NCBI GenBank assembly: GCA_029844215.1
Contig: CM056728.1
Location: 1,302,001-1,366,000 of the forward strand
Origin: Przewalskia tangutica
Lineage: Eukaryota; Streptophyta; Magnoliopsida; Solanales; Solanaceae
DNA: 64,000 nucleotides
Direction: 5' to 3'
The notes under the pieces are model-generated. The model saw nothing but the letters and a program-made list of their open reading frames with translations. It was not told where the DNA came from and made no database searches. The translations under genes and the position numbers were made by a program. How positions within the stretch are numbered: position 1 is the first letter of the stretch; each line of letters begins with the position of its first letter. Below, one piece after another: positions 35,194 through 47,303 of this stretch.

Positions 35194-38100
35194 ATGTCAA
35201 CTTTAGCCCCTCATTTCCGTACAATAATGGTGAACTCACTTCCATTAGAAGTACTAGAACACATCTTTTCAGACATAACATTAGACAAAGACAGAAACTC
35301 AATATCCTTAGTATGTAAATCTTGGTATGAAGCTGAACGTTGTTGTAGGAAAAATGTATTCATAGGTAACTGTTATGCTGTTAGTCCTTCAATATTGATC
35401 AAAAGGTTCCCAGATATTAGATGTATAAACATTAAAGGGAAACCACATTTTGCTGATTTTGATTTAGTACCTGAAGGATGGGGTGCATTTTTTTATCCAT
35501 GGGTTGTTGCTATGGCTAAAGCATATCCATTTCTTGAAGAAATTAGACTTAAAAGAATGGTTGTTTGTGATGAGTCATTGGAGTTGATTGCTAAGGCTTT
35601 TAAGAATTTTAAGGTGTTGGTTTTACAGTCTTGTGAAGGGTTTACTACTGATGGACTTGCTGCTATTGCTGCTAACTGCAGGTTTGACTAGCATTTTTAG
35701 CTGTATTTTTCTTTAAAGATTGCCCCTTTTCAAGTAATTTAGTCCTTAATGGTGAAGAAAGTTTTAATCCTTGCATCTGGGTGTAACTGTACTTGTTTGT
35801 AGTTGAGGTGTTGATGAAAGTTTTAATCTTTGTAGGTTACCCTTTTCTGAGTACTTTAGTCCTTAATGGTGAAAAAGTCTTAATTTTTGCAGGTTTGACT
35901 AGTATTTTTACCTTTTTCTGAGTACTTCAGTCCTTAATGGTGAAAAAGCTGTAATCTTTGCATCTGTGGTTAAATGTACTTGTTTGTAGTTGAAGCGTTG
36001 ATGAAAGTTTTAATCTTTGTATCTGGGGTTGAATGTACTTGTTTGTAGTTGAGGGGTTGAGGAAAGTTGTAATCTTTGTATCTGGGGTTGAATGTATTTG
36101 GTTGTAGTTGAGGGGTTGAGGAAAGTTTTAATCTTTGTATCTGGGGTCCAACTGTTTTGAGGAAATAGTAGGCTTTGCAGTTGCTGCCATGTGACTAGGA
36201 GGTCATGAGTTTCAAGCCGTGGAAACAACATCTGCAAGGTAAGGCTGCGTACAATACTCTTATGGTCCGACCCTTCCCCGATCCCGCGCATTGCGAGAGC
36301 TTAGTGTACCGGGCTGCCCTTTTAGTAGATTTTGTGGAGCATTGTTGTCGGAGTACTTTAGCTGTTACTGGTGAAAAAAAATCTTAATCTTTGCTTCTAG
36401 GTGTAATTGTTCTTGTTTGTACTTGAGGGGTTGAAGAAATAGTAGCTTTTGTTGAGTCATTGTTGTGTGAGTACTTTAACCCTTACTGGTGATTTTTTTT
36501 AATCTTTGCATCTGGGGGTAACTGATTTGAGGAAATTGTAGGTTTTGTAACGATCAAAGGGAAACCACATTTTGCTGATTTTGATTTAGTACCTGAAGTT
36601 TGGGGTGCTTATTTTTATCCATGGGTTGTTGCTATGGCTAAAGCTTATCTATTTCTTGAAGAAATTAGACTTAAAAAAATGGTTGTTTGTGATGAATCAT
36701 TGGAGTTGATTGCTAAGGCTTTTAAGAATTTTAAAGTCTTGTGAAGGTTTTACTACTAATGGACTTGCTGCTGTTGCTGCTAACTGCAGGTTTGACTAGC
36801 AATTTTTAGCTGTATTTTTCTTTAAAGATTGCCCCCTTTTAATTAAAATAATTTAGTCCCTGGTGGTGAAAAAAGTTTTAATCTTTGCATCTGGGCGTAA
36901 CTGTACTTGTTTGTTGTTGAGGGAAGTTTTAATCTTTGCATTTGGGGTTAAATGTACTTGTTTGTAGTTGAGGGGTTGATGAAAGTTTTAATTTTTGCAT
37001 CTGGGGTTCAATGTACTTGTTTGTAGTTGAGGGGTTGAAGAAAGTTGTAATCTTTGCATATGGGGTTAAAATGTACTTGTTTGTGATTGAGGGTTGATGA
37101 AAGTTTTAATCTTTGTATCTGGGGTTAACTGTACTTGTTTGTAGTTGAGAGGTTGATGAAAGTTGTAATCTTTGCATTTGGGGTTAAATGTATTTGTTTG
37201 TAGTTGAGGGGTTGATGAAAGTTTTAATCTTTGCATCTGGGTTAAATGTACTTGTTTGTAGTTGAGGGGTTGAGGAAAGTTGTAATCTTTGCATCTGGGG
37301 TTAAAATGTACTTGTTTGTAATTGAGGGGTTGATGAAAGCTTTTATCTTTGTATCTGGGTTAAATGTACTTGTTTGTAGTTTTGGGGTTGAGGAAAGTTG
37401 TAATCTTTGCATCTGGGGTTAATAGATTTGGGGTTAATAGTACTTGTTTGTAATTGAGGGGTTGAGGAAAGTTTTAATCTTTGTATCTAGGGTTTAACTT
37501 TTTTTGAGAAAATAGTAGGTTTTGTGGAGCATTGTTGTCTGTACTTTAGTCCTTAATGGTGAATAGTCTTAAAGAGGTTATGATGAGGTGCATGTCATGT
37601 TCGGTTTTGGGGATAGAAATGAGGGAGGAGTGTCACTTTTGAACTTCGCGAAAACTTTTGAGTTGGTCATAGCTAACTCGAGCTTTCGCAAGAGGGAGAC
37701 ACTTGGTGACCTACCGTAGTGCGGTGGCTAAGACCCAGATAGATTATTTATTCCTTAAGAGGGGTGATAGAGGTGTTTGCAAGGACTGCAAGGTCATTCC
37801 GGGCAAGAACTTGAATACCCAACATAAGCTTGTGGTTATGGACTTAGAGATCTGGAGAGAGAAAAAGAGGAAGATTGCAGAGGTCAGGAGAGAGAAGAAG
37901 AGGAAGATTGCTCTCGATCGACCGAGGATTAGATAGGGAGGCTTGACTGGGGTCAAAGCCCAGGAGATGAATGAGAAGTTGATAGATATGGGGGAGTAGT
38001 GGGGACACAAATAGTATGTGGACTAGGATAGTTGAATGCATATGAGAAGCAGCTAGAGAGGTGCTAGGGGTCTCGAAGGGCAACTCTGGTGGACGTAAAG

Positions 38101-41100
38101 GGGGTTAGTGGTGGAATGGAAATGTTCAAGGAAACGTATAGATCAAGAAGGCGGCCTATGCGGAGCTAGTGGAGAGCGTCGATGAGGAGGAAAAAGTAGG
38201 AATAAGGAGAGGTATAAGACATCGAAGAAAGAGCGGTCACGACAGCTAAAACAACAACTTTTGAGCTATGAAGTGCTCGAGTGCAAAGGTGGGGATAGGA
38301 AATTGTATATGCTCGCCAAGAAGAGAGAGAGGAAGTCCCGCGTATGGATCAAGTGAAGTGCATCAAGGACGAGAATGACGAAGTGTTGACAGAAGATGCA
38401 CACATTAGACCGAGATGACAGGCGCACTTTCATAAACTTTTGAATGAAGAAGGGGATAGGGATGCCGTGCTGGGAGTTGGAGCATTCCGAGAGTCGTAGA
38501 GATCGAGTATTGTAGGTGCATTAAGGTTGCGGAGGTTGGGGGTTATTCGTAAGATGATGCAAGGTAGAGCGATCGGGTCAAATGAGATTTCGATGGACTT
38601 TTGGAAGATTGCCGGGGGAAGGTACGAAGTGACTAAATTGTTTAATATCATATTTAGGACGACTAGGATGCCAGAGGAATGAAGGTGGAGTACAATGGTT
38701 CCGTTGTACAAGAACAAGAGTGATATTCAAAATTATAATAACTACAAGGGTATCAAGCTGTTAGTCACACTATGAAAGTTTGGGAGAGGGTAGTCGAGAT
38801 GAGGATGAGAAGGGATGTGTTGATATCCGAGAATCAGTTTGGATTCATGTCGGAGTGATCGACCACCGAAGCTATTCATCTTGTCAGGAGATTGGAGCAG
38901 TATAGGGACAAGAAGAGAGACCTGCACATGGTGTTCATTGATTGAGTCATTGTAGTCTGAGTACTTTAGCCTTACTGGTGCAAAAAAGTTCAAATTTTTG
39001 CATCTGGGGTCAACTGTTTTGAGGAAATAGTAGTTTTGTGGAGCATTTTTGTGAGAGTACTTTAGCCCTTAGGGGTCGTTTGGTTCGGAGACAAGTTATG
39101 ATGGGATTAGTTATGCAGACATTATTTCTTAGGACTGTGTGGGTTGTTGTATTAAAAATAATATGCATTGCATAATTTTTAAACAATACTGAATAGGGTG
39201 TATAGTACAAGAATAGTATTGGTATTGTTAATGCCATGATTTACTATGTATAAGATTAGTACTGTATATGGTGTATCGGTAATACTGGTATAGTTCAAGG
39301 GTGTAAGCTGACTTTACCCTTACCTTGGTAGTTGGTAGAGAGCCTGTTTCTGATAGATCCTCGACTCGAAAGAAAAGGAAAGAAAAGAATTTGAAGCATG
39401 GTGTCAAGAAAAATATGGCAAAGAAAAGTTTTAATCTTTGCATCTGGGAAATTCATATTTAAGGAAGTGATGAAGCAGGCTGGTACTAGAGATGAGTGTA
39501 TGCAAGAGGAATTCACATTTATCTAGTGAAAGGAACTAATTTTAGACATTTCCTTAATTTACTCATATCACAATAATAGTTGATATTGAGTTTCTTTTTA
39601 ATCTCTGTTCTTATGGATTTATGATAAGTACCTTTACATTTGGGCCCACTTTTATTTCTATTTCTTGTTTCCCACAGGGAATAGTAAATATAGAAGCAAT
39701 GCAAGTTACATCTTTGATTGGGTTGTTTCTCTCCCACATTAGACCACTCGTTTATTGAACACCATAAAGACGACTTCCTTCGTTTCAATTTGTTTGTCTT
39801 AGTTTGACTGGACACAGAGTTTAAGAAAGTAAAGAAGACTTTTGAATCTTGCGGTCTTAAACTAAAGGATGTACCAAACTGACCTTTAATCTTGTGGTCT
39901 TAAAATGCCATGTGGGATATTGGATTTAAGAGTTGCCAAATTAAAAAGAGGCATTCTTTTTTAAACAGACTAAAATGTAAAGTAAGACAAACAAATTGAA
40001 ATAAAGGGAGTACTATTCCCTTCTCTTAAATAACCGTGGTGTCCGGGCTAGCTTGCGCACACATCGACTAATTCCACAGGATACGTGTCACCTCAACATG
40101 TACCAGTTAACTTTGCCTACCAAGGCTAGGACACATAGGAAGACATCACTTAGTGTTTTTGTCTCCAGGATTTGAATCTGATGGTTCTCAACCCACTTCA
40201 TTGATCACTAGGCCACACCCGAGTCCGAGGGAGTACTATATACATGTCAATCATTGAATGATGGAGCTACTGTTCCCACCTAAAGTAGCAAAATCACTAG
40301 CTGATCGTAACCTGGTTACCAACCCTCCATCTCTCCCTTGACATCCAAACCGTGCTTGAAATTTAACCTTCTTCAGATTTGTAATCTTATGTAACTTTGC
40401 TGCAGGAATCTGAGGGAACTGGACTTGGGAGAAAGTGAAGTGGAAGATTTGAGTGGCCATTGGCTTAGTCATTTTCCTGATAGCTGCACATCTCTCGTGT
40501 CACTTAACATTGCTTGTTTGGCTTCTGAGGTCAGCTTTTCAGCTTTGGAGCGTCTCATTGCTCGCTCTCCTCATTTGAGAACTCTTCGGCTCAACCGTGC
40601 TGTGTCCATCGAGAAACTTCCAAAGCTACTTCGCCATGCTTCCCAGTTGGTTGAATTCGGCACCGGGTCCTACTCTGCTGACATACAGGCTGATGTTTCT
40701 GAAGTTTTCGTAAACGTATCTCAAGCTTTTTCGGGCTGCAATAAACTCAAAGGCTTGAGTGGGTTTTGGGAAGCAGTGCCAGCCTACTTTCCAACTATAT
40801 ATCCAGTCCACTCCAAACTCACCTCTTTGAATTTAAGCTATGCGACCGTTCATATACTCGATCTTGGCAAGCTCATCAGTGACTGTCACAATTTGCAGCG
40901 ATTATGGGTAAGGTTTGCGTGTTTTCAATAGTTGAGTCTCAATACATTAACTGTGTTTGTGATAAAATAGATAAGTTGATCATGGTTATCATCCTAATAT
41001 ACCTTCTGAGCATGTTTAGTTGTGAAAGCAAAAGTTTCCAAGAGAAGAAAAATAATCCTTCCTTATTCATTGTTATGCTGATTCCGGTAACTGCCAGGGA

Positions 41101-42358
41101 CCCCGCCGGTTCGAAAGTCAATTGGTTTTTCCGGTCGATTTTTGCCGTGTTTTTTGGTAGTTGCCATTAGTTTTTAAGTTTATTCTGTTAGTTGGACCAA
41201 AGGTGCTCCACTTTAGCAAACTTAAGGGGGACTAAAGATGCTCAAGGTTATATTTGAAGGACCAAAATAATCCTACTCTCATAGACAAGGGACAATTTTG
41301 GCTAAGAACTCAAATAAACAATGTAGATAAACTTTGGTTTATACAGAGATAACATAGCTAAACGATTATGTCAAGTCAATTCTCTGAATAATTTACTGGT
41401 CAGTCATATGGAGAATAACTTAACATTGAAGCTTAATGTTGCATAGTTGTTATCTGGACTAAAGTTTTTTCAGTCATTTAATTCTTGACTATTGGCATGT
41501 TTATCTCTCTGAATTAGATGCTTCCATAAGTTTTCAAGTCACTTGGAATGTATGTGACTGCAGGTGCTAGATTACATTGAAGATAGCGGTCTTGAGGAGA
41601 TTGCCAACTCTTGTAAAGAACTTCAAGAGCTTAGGGTTTTTCCTTCTGATCCATTTGCTCCGGGACCGAATGTATCCTTAACTGAGCAAGGTCTTGTAGC
41701 TGTCTCAGCTGGCTGCCCTAAACTTCAGTCGGTTTTATACTTCTGCCGCCAAATGACAAACGCCGCCTTAGTTACTATTGCAAGGAACCGACCTAACATG
41801 ATCCGGTTTCGATTGTGTATTATCGAGCCTCGAACTCCCGATTACTTGACCCTTGAACCGCTCGATTCCGGTTTCGGTGCCATTGTTCAACACTGCAAGG
41901 AATTGCGACGACTCTCTCTTTCCGGCCTCCTTACGGATCGTGTGTTCGAGTACATCGGGGCCCATGCTAAGAAGTTAGAGATGCTTTCCTTAGCTTTTGC
42001 CGGGGATAGCGATCTAGGCCTGCACTATGTGCTCTCTGGTTGTGAAAGCCTTCGTAAGTTGGAGATTAGAGATTGCCCTTTTGGCGACAAGGCTCTGTTG
42101 GCTAATGCTGCAAAGCTGGAGACAATGCGATCCCTTTGGATGTCTAATTGTTCGGTAAGTTTTGAAGCATGTAAGCTGCTAGCTCGAAAGTTGCCAGGGC
42201 TTAATGTTGAAGTCATAGACGAGAGGGGTCATCTGGATACGAGATCGGAAAGTTGCCCAGTTGAGAAACTTTACATATACAGGACAGTGTCGGGACGGAG
42301 GTTCGACGCTCCCGGTTTTGTTTGGATAATCGATGAAGATGCAGCTGACTCGATATAG
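35194..42358 (+). CDS. TIR1/AFB: TIR1/AFB auxin receptor F-box protein, 3 exons, 594 aa
   Basis: Nuclear auxin co-receptor: the F-box joins the SCF ubiquitin ligase, and the leucine-rich-repeat dome binds auxin and Aux/IAA repressors, marking them for degradation. Exons are 35194-35681, 40406-40907 and 41564-42358, with GT/AG borders and frame kept (split Arg codon at intron 1, none at intron 2). The F-box is residues 15-55 (LPLEVLEHIF, with both Glu residues needed for SCF assembly). Eighteen LRRs fill the rest. Pocket residues of Arabidopsis TIR1 are present at H85, F86, F89, F390, R413, R446 and S448 (GKPHFADF, IRFRLC, RRLSLSG), so the receptor should bind auxin. Length equals Arabidopsis TIR1. 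An in-frame second ATG (35227, Met12) fits the TIR1 N-terminus better and may also be used. Sequence is closest to TIR1/AFB1 or the non-Brassicaceae AFB6 clade; I cannot decide. An AATAAA lies at 42810. Intron 1 is unusually large (4.7 kb). Confidence 0.95.
36165..36330 (+). mobile_element. TS-family SINE in intron 1
   Basis: 'gttgctgccatgtgactagg' and 'aggtcatgagtttcaagcc' (B-box region), then 'ggctgcgtacaatactctta', 'ttccccgatcccgcgcattg' and the tail 'gtgtaccgggctgccctttt'. Sense orientation relative to the gene. The very 5' end is truncated. Confidence 0.75.
36556..36920 (+). pseudogene. Duplicated 3' half of exon 1 plus intron start (pseudoexon)
   Basis: Positions 36556-36789 copy 35434-35681 of exon 1 (offset 1122), including 'ccacattttgctgattttga', and continue into copied intron sequence up to about 36920. 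A 14-base deletion shifts the frame and creates an immediate TGA (after NFKVL). Several amino-acid changes are present before it (EGW to EVW, AFF to AYF). The splice donor CTGCAG/GTTTGACTAG is perfectly kept at 36789/36790. Confidence 0.9.
37565..38944 (+). mobile_element. RTE-type LINE fragment in intron 1
   Basis: Frame pieces read the endonuclease C-terminus (FGFGDRNEGGVSLLNFAKTF, TYRSAVAKTQIDYLFLKRGD, CKDCKVIPGKNLNTQHKLVV) and, after stops, the RT N-terminus (NYKGIKLL, ENQFGFMS, STTEAIHLVRRLEQYRDKKR, LHMVFID). It is truncated at both ends, stopping just before the first catalytic Asp block. Sense orientation in the host intron. The protein is broken. Confidence 0.85.
38945..40020 (+). other. 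Intron 1, MITE-rich middle part
   Basis: It holds a 59-bp-repeat relic (38945-39060), a 'gggtcgtttggttcgg' MITE-like start at 39070, a short LINE-tail fragment around 39310-39370 ('cttaccttggtagttggtag') and a Stowaway-like MITE at about 39777-40014. That MITE has left end 'cttcgtttcaatttgtttgt' and reversed right end 'ctccctttatttcaatttgt'. Confidence 0.6.
40027..40245 (-). mobile_element. SolS-type SINE in intron 1, antisense
   Basis: On the minus strand: 'gtgtggcctagtgatcaatg' (A box), 'gtgggttgagaacc', 'agattcaaatcc' (B box), then 'gtcctagccttggtaggca', 'aactggtacatgttgaggtg' and 'gtggaattagtcg', ending near 'gcccggacaccacggtta'. This is the usual layout of the Solanaceae SolS SINEs. Confidence 0.8.
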
Positions 42359-43540
42359 CAACGGGAATTCCTCGGTGGCTTCTGCTTAGGGAAGACTTCT
42401 GGTATTAGTTCTATCTTAATCTTTCTCCCGCATTAATGATAAGTTGGTATCTCTTCTTTCTACTTGGACTTTTTTGAATAATGGTGATAAAAATAGTGCA
42501 CTTGTGATTTTATTGTATATTTCAGGTTTTATATGGTTGAGAAGAGCGAGCATAGGAAGAAGCCAAGTGAAAAACAAGTCAAAAATTTGAAGAAAATGAG
42601 AAAACTGGCTAGGATTCGACCTCGACTCATAGTTGGGTTAACTATATTGTTGACGATCGTGTACACTTTCTCACTTTGAGGAATGGATTTGGACGTCATC
42701 AATTTACTTGCTTGAGCCTTGTGTAGTTATACTGCTGGTTATTGTGGGATTGAAGCTCGTGTGCTATCGATTTTACCCTTTCTGAAGCGATTCACAACTA
42801 TTAGTTACGAATAAAGAGGTTAAACTCTGTGTTGTGCTATATCAGTTGGGGGGTGGGGGTGGGGGGTGGGGAGCATGTTCAATAGTGCTATTTGTAGACA
42901 TGTTGTATCATTATGTATCAGTTTTTACTTTCTCTCGTGACTTGTTCTTCTGGTGAAAGTATCAGTTTTAACCATACTTTCTAGTCATGTATGGTTGAAC
43001 TTTAGTTGTAATTCTCATTGAAGATTAATGTGAACCAAGTCATTCATTTGAGCAGAGTACATCTCAAATGCATTTCATGACCTTGCAGCATGATGTAAAT
43101 GGAAACCCATTTGTTCAACCTTTAGAATGTATTTTAGTGTTTTACCATTCAACTTTTGAGTCAGTTTGATAAAAGAACACTTAATTGTTTCAAAGGTTAC
43201 AAGAAGCGCTCGCCTAAGTTAGTTGAATGTCTGAAAAGCCTACATCACATAGTCATGAGTGCTCATAAGCAGTTTACAACCATTCACTTCATGACCTAGC
43301 TTTCGTGATTGAAGTTAGGTGAGTTTGTGATAAGAGTGATATCAAAGCTAGTTTCACCTTGTTTTGAGTTAGTGTTGCACTCGAGGTTAGGCAGTCGAGC
43401 AATTGCCGTTCCTGGTGGTGATTGTATATAACACTTTGGATGAAAGTGCACTGACCATATGAGATGGTACTTCATACCAACTTTGACAGAAGGAAGTTTG
43501 AAATAGGACCTTAAAGTTAACATCGGCTGTCATATATTTA
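42359..43540 (+). other. 3' flank of the auxin receptor gene
   Basis: Probable 3' UTR up to the polyadenylation signal AATAAA at 42810-42815. A G-rich tract at 42846-42872 (five runs of four to six G) follows and could form a G-quadruplex. No further gene is seen. Confidence 0.5.
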
Positions 43541-43542
43541 TA

Positions 43543-43761
43543 CTCCTTCCGTTCCATAATAAGTATCATCTTACTAAAAAGAAATTGTCCCAAAATAAGT
43601 GTCACCTTAAACAAAACATATTCAAGTTCTCTATTCAAAAAATATTTATTGGCAGGTTCTCTATTCAAGACATAAATATGTGTAATTTGGTAAACTTCTG
43701 TTGCATTATAGATATCTTAATATGTGTTTTTACTAAGGTGACTTATTATGGGCGGATGGAT
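43543..43761. mobile_element. Stowaway-like MITE
   Basis: CTCCTTCCGTTCCATAATAA pairs with reversed 'tccatccgcccataataag'. TA dinucleotides flank both ends. Confidence 0.75.
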
Positions 43762-44317
43762 TATCTCTTAACTTTGCCACTGACCAAGTAGAAACCTTTA
43801 CTTGACATAGGTGACACCAATCCTGTATACCTCACGTGTATCTTTCAATTGTGGATGATGTGCCAAATACAAATCAATGGATGACATGTATACTTATTTT
43901 AGAAAAACTGTATTCCGTCTGTTCCATTTTATATGACATACTTTTTTTTAGTCAGTCTAAAAAAGAATGACACATTTCCTTATTTGATAATAATTTAATT
44001 TTAAATTTTACTTTTTACGCTTAACGAGATTCTATAACCATATAAATATCTTTGTGCATGTTTGGATTGACTTCTGCTTCTGGATACCCGAATTGCTTAT
44101 GGGTACCCAAAAGTGCTTATGGGTACCCACTTTCGTGAAAATGACAAAATTGACATGTTTGATTTGACTTTTCAGAAGTGCTTCTGGTCTTCAGAAACAC
44201 TTTTGGCAGAAACTAAATTTTGTAGCTTCTGCCAGAAGCACTTCTACTATTTGTTTCAATTTGAATTTTACCATTTCCTTTATTACCCTCTTTAATTTTC
44301 ATCAACAACTCTATCCA

Positions 44318-44490
44318 CCCTCATTACCCTCTTTAAATATCTAGAAATAATTAATAAAAAAAATTCAAATATACAACTTTCATTACCCTCTTTAAATATC
44401 TAGAAATAATTACTAAAAAAAATACAAATATACAACTTTCATTACCCTCATTAAATATCTAGAAATAATTACTAAAAAAAATCAAATACA
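44318..44490 (+). repeat. 58-bp tandem repeat, three copies
   Basis: Units run from 'attaccctctttaaatatct' through 'agaaataatta' to 'tacaactttc'. Confidence 0.85.
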
Positions 44491-44912
44491 CTATTCATGT
44501 TCTGTTTTAATTAAAAAAATAATCAAATATACTACTAAAGTTGACATTTGTTCATGTGTAATTGTAGATTGGAACTTTAAACTCCTCAAACATCCTAACG
44601 TTGTCCGATTATACGAGGATTGTCCTTCTCATTTTTCTATTGTCTTCTTTCAAATACTCTAAATATTACTACTATAATACATTATATTTTGAACAAACAA
44701 GAAATAAATATACCCAAGTTGAAGTATCGAATGTTTTTATTATTTTTGAAGAATTACCTGAAGAGCGCCGCGGCTCCTTCGGCGTGAAAAATCACTGGAA
44801 CTTAGGCGTCGCGGCTCCTTCGGCGAAGGGCCGCGATGCCTAAGTTTTTAATGTAGCTTCTTCATCAGAGATGGATCACGTTCGAGACTTAATCCACAAT
44901 CAAATTATAGAG

Positions 44913-47303
44913 TGTAACACCCCATTTTAACCGGAGTCGAAACAGGAGTACTACGTATGGTTGATTCCTAGATGTATTTAAAGGAGTCGCCACCTAATTA
45001 ATTAAGTGAATTAGGACACTTGATTTATTGCAATAAAAATACTGCATTTGATCTCCATTTAATGGTATGTGAAATTAATGAGATTCTGGATAAGAGTTCT
45101 TTATTATCCTAAAGGGAAGGGGTTAGACATCCTTTAAGATCCGCTAACTTACGGTTATCCGTTCAAACCTATGTTAATTATATATTGACTTTTATTCCAC
45201 CTATTCTAAACGTTTTACATAATTTACAATTAAAATAAATTGCAATACAAAATAATAAAACTAAAATTAAATGCGACATAAGATAAAAATCCGGGACATC
45301 TTTTAGCCATTTTTAGGCATTCTGCACAAGATGATCTCCGGGTACCTGCATCAACACTTAATGAAAATGTTAGTAATAGAATAAACAATTTAAAAAAAAA
45401 CAATAACAAGAATTAATAAGTAAAGCCAAAAATAAATCCGTCTTTTGTACAGGGGAGACCTTGAAAATCAGACGGAGATTCCTTCATCGACCAATATTGC
45501 TAAAAATATAAAATAAATAAAACTTTCAGATCCGCGCCAAAACAGTAATAGTTTTAAACACGGAGGGCTCAGATATAAAAAATATAAAGTAGATACCTAA
45601 ACAAGTGCGATCATGAATTCGCCCCGCCAAAGACATGTTGGTTATCCGGTGTAAGTGGAAGAAATCATCATTGCCCTGAAAGCTTCATTTTATTTTATTT
45701 TTCGTCTTTGCAACTGTGGAGGCCTAAAAAATCGACGGATAACTTTTTCATTGGCCAGTGAGTGTAGTATCTTGTTCAAATCAGTTACCAATGTAGTATT
45801 TGTTCTAAATCAGTTCAATAAGGTAAATAAAAAGGCAAAATTGTCAAAATCAGTCCGACAACAGTAAAACCAGCGTCGAACAGCAACCACAGACGACGTT
45901 TAACATCAACTTAGTATCATTAGACAGAAACGCAAAAACCGACAACAAACAACAGTCACAAGCAGCAAAGTCATAGAGACAGCAGATAAACCCAGCCCAA
46001 ATCAGTCCAAAGGCAAATCTAACGGAACAGTAAACAGTAGTGGCCATAACCAACAGTCGCCGGAGTTTTCAGAACTCCGGCAAGAACCCAAACATAAGAT
46101 CAGTCCAAACCAACAATAATGTAAAACGTCAGAACCCGAAAAAAAATAGTAGCATGGGGGAGGCGGAACAATGGTGGTCGATGGGAATTCAGTGGGTAGT
46201 GATGTGTCGGTTGTGGTCGACGGGGGTTGGGGTTCGACGCAGAGAGTTCGCTGAAGATCTGGTGGTGCAGGCGACGGGAAATGGGATGGTGGTTCGCGAC
46301 GGGGTGATGTTAATGGCAGCGGGTAGGGGTGTTGCTGGTGTTGTATGTGTGGTGCTGTGTGTGTGCGTGCGCGCAGTGATGGTCGGCCACGGTAAGGTGA
46401 AGAGGAGAGGGAGAGGCGCGGCGACGGGAGAGGGTGCTAGGGCGGCTGAGAGAGTGAGGGATGAGGGAGTTAGGTTTTAAGAAAAATGAGAGGGGTAGAC
46501 GGCTGGGTTTTAGGGTTCGCCGGAGCTCCGATGTGGATGGCGGCGACGGTTGCTAAGTGAAGAGGAGAGGAGGGTAGGTTAGGGGGGTTAGGAAATGGAG
46601 TGTGCGGCTGGGAGTTTAAAGAGAGGGGTAGACGGCTGGGTAGGTTTAAAGAGAGAGGGGTAGACGACTAGGGGCATGTTGGGTGCAGCAAAATGAAGAG
46701 GGGAAGGGTTTTTAGAGAGGGTAGGCATACGCCTGTGGTTTTAAAATGGGAGGTAAGGTTTTATTTATAGTGTGGGATTTAGGTTTAGGGTTTTGGGTTT
46801 TGGGTATTGGGTATTGAGTATTGGAGGGAAAAGATGAAAGGTGTATTGGGCCTCAGTTTGAGCTTTTTGCCATGATTGATGGTCCAGATTGTGCCTTGGA
46901 CATGGACTGGTTTGATGAAATGCAAAACGGGTTAATTAAAGAAAAAATATTTAAAGATGCAAAATTATAAAAATGCAAATGCTGATGCAATAATAATAAA
47001 ATACAATATTTAGCAAATATTTAATGCCTAATTAAAAGTAAAGACGGGATGTCAGTTAATTATTTAAAGAGATGCAAAATTAGTAAAATAAAATGATCGC
47101 GCAACAATAATAACATAATATTTGAAAATGTTTAATACCTAATTAAAGTAAAAACATGATGCCAATTTACAAAAATAAAACAACATAGAATGTTAGGTAA
47201 AAATATACAAAAATGCCAAAAAATGGTGATTAAAATGTTGTGTCCTAAAATGCTTAAAATTGCAAGAAATGACTAAAAGATGGGTCAAAATTGGGTGTCA
47301 ACA
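44913..47303 (-). mobile_element. Solo LTR, 2.4 kb, minus strand (family 1)
   Basis: The ends are TGTAACACCCC and GGGTGTCAACA. Flanks TAGAG and TAGTG are a 5-bp duplication with one change. The reversed polyadenylation region 'agagttctttattatcctaa' near 45090 and the paired 'gccggagttttcagaactcc' show it is the same family as 1-1599. The 146-codon plus-strand ORF at 46040-46480 is GC-rich LTR sequence read in the wrong sense. No internal domains. Confidence 0.8.

Larger units (their letters stand above)
35731..37480 (+). repeat. 59-bp minisatellite in intron 1 of the auxin receptor gene
   Basis: The unit reads roughly 'gttgaggggttgatgaaagt', then 'tttaatctttgcatctgggg' and 'ttaaatgtacttgtttgta'. 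Imperfect copies are scattered from 35731 and run nearly head to tail at 35990-36150 and 36900-37480. The unit already occurs at the start of the intron, so it expanded from intron sequence. Confidence 0.85.

Noticed and set aside
7951..42358. An auxin gene cluster (YUCCA fragment plus receptor)
   Set aside because: The first is a 40-codon relic 27 kb away with many insertions between; plants rarely cluster these functions, so proximity is taken as chance.
46320..46380. CpG-rich patch as a possible promoter
   Set aside because: Internal to an LTR with no adjoining gene; composition alone is not evidence.
46040..46480. 146-codon plus-strand ORF rich in Gly, Val and Arg
   Set aside because: It lies antisense within an LTR of known ends (44913-47303) and the equivalent region at 1-900 does not keep the frame.
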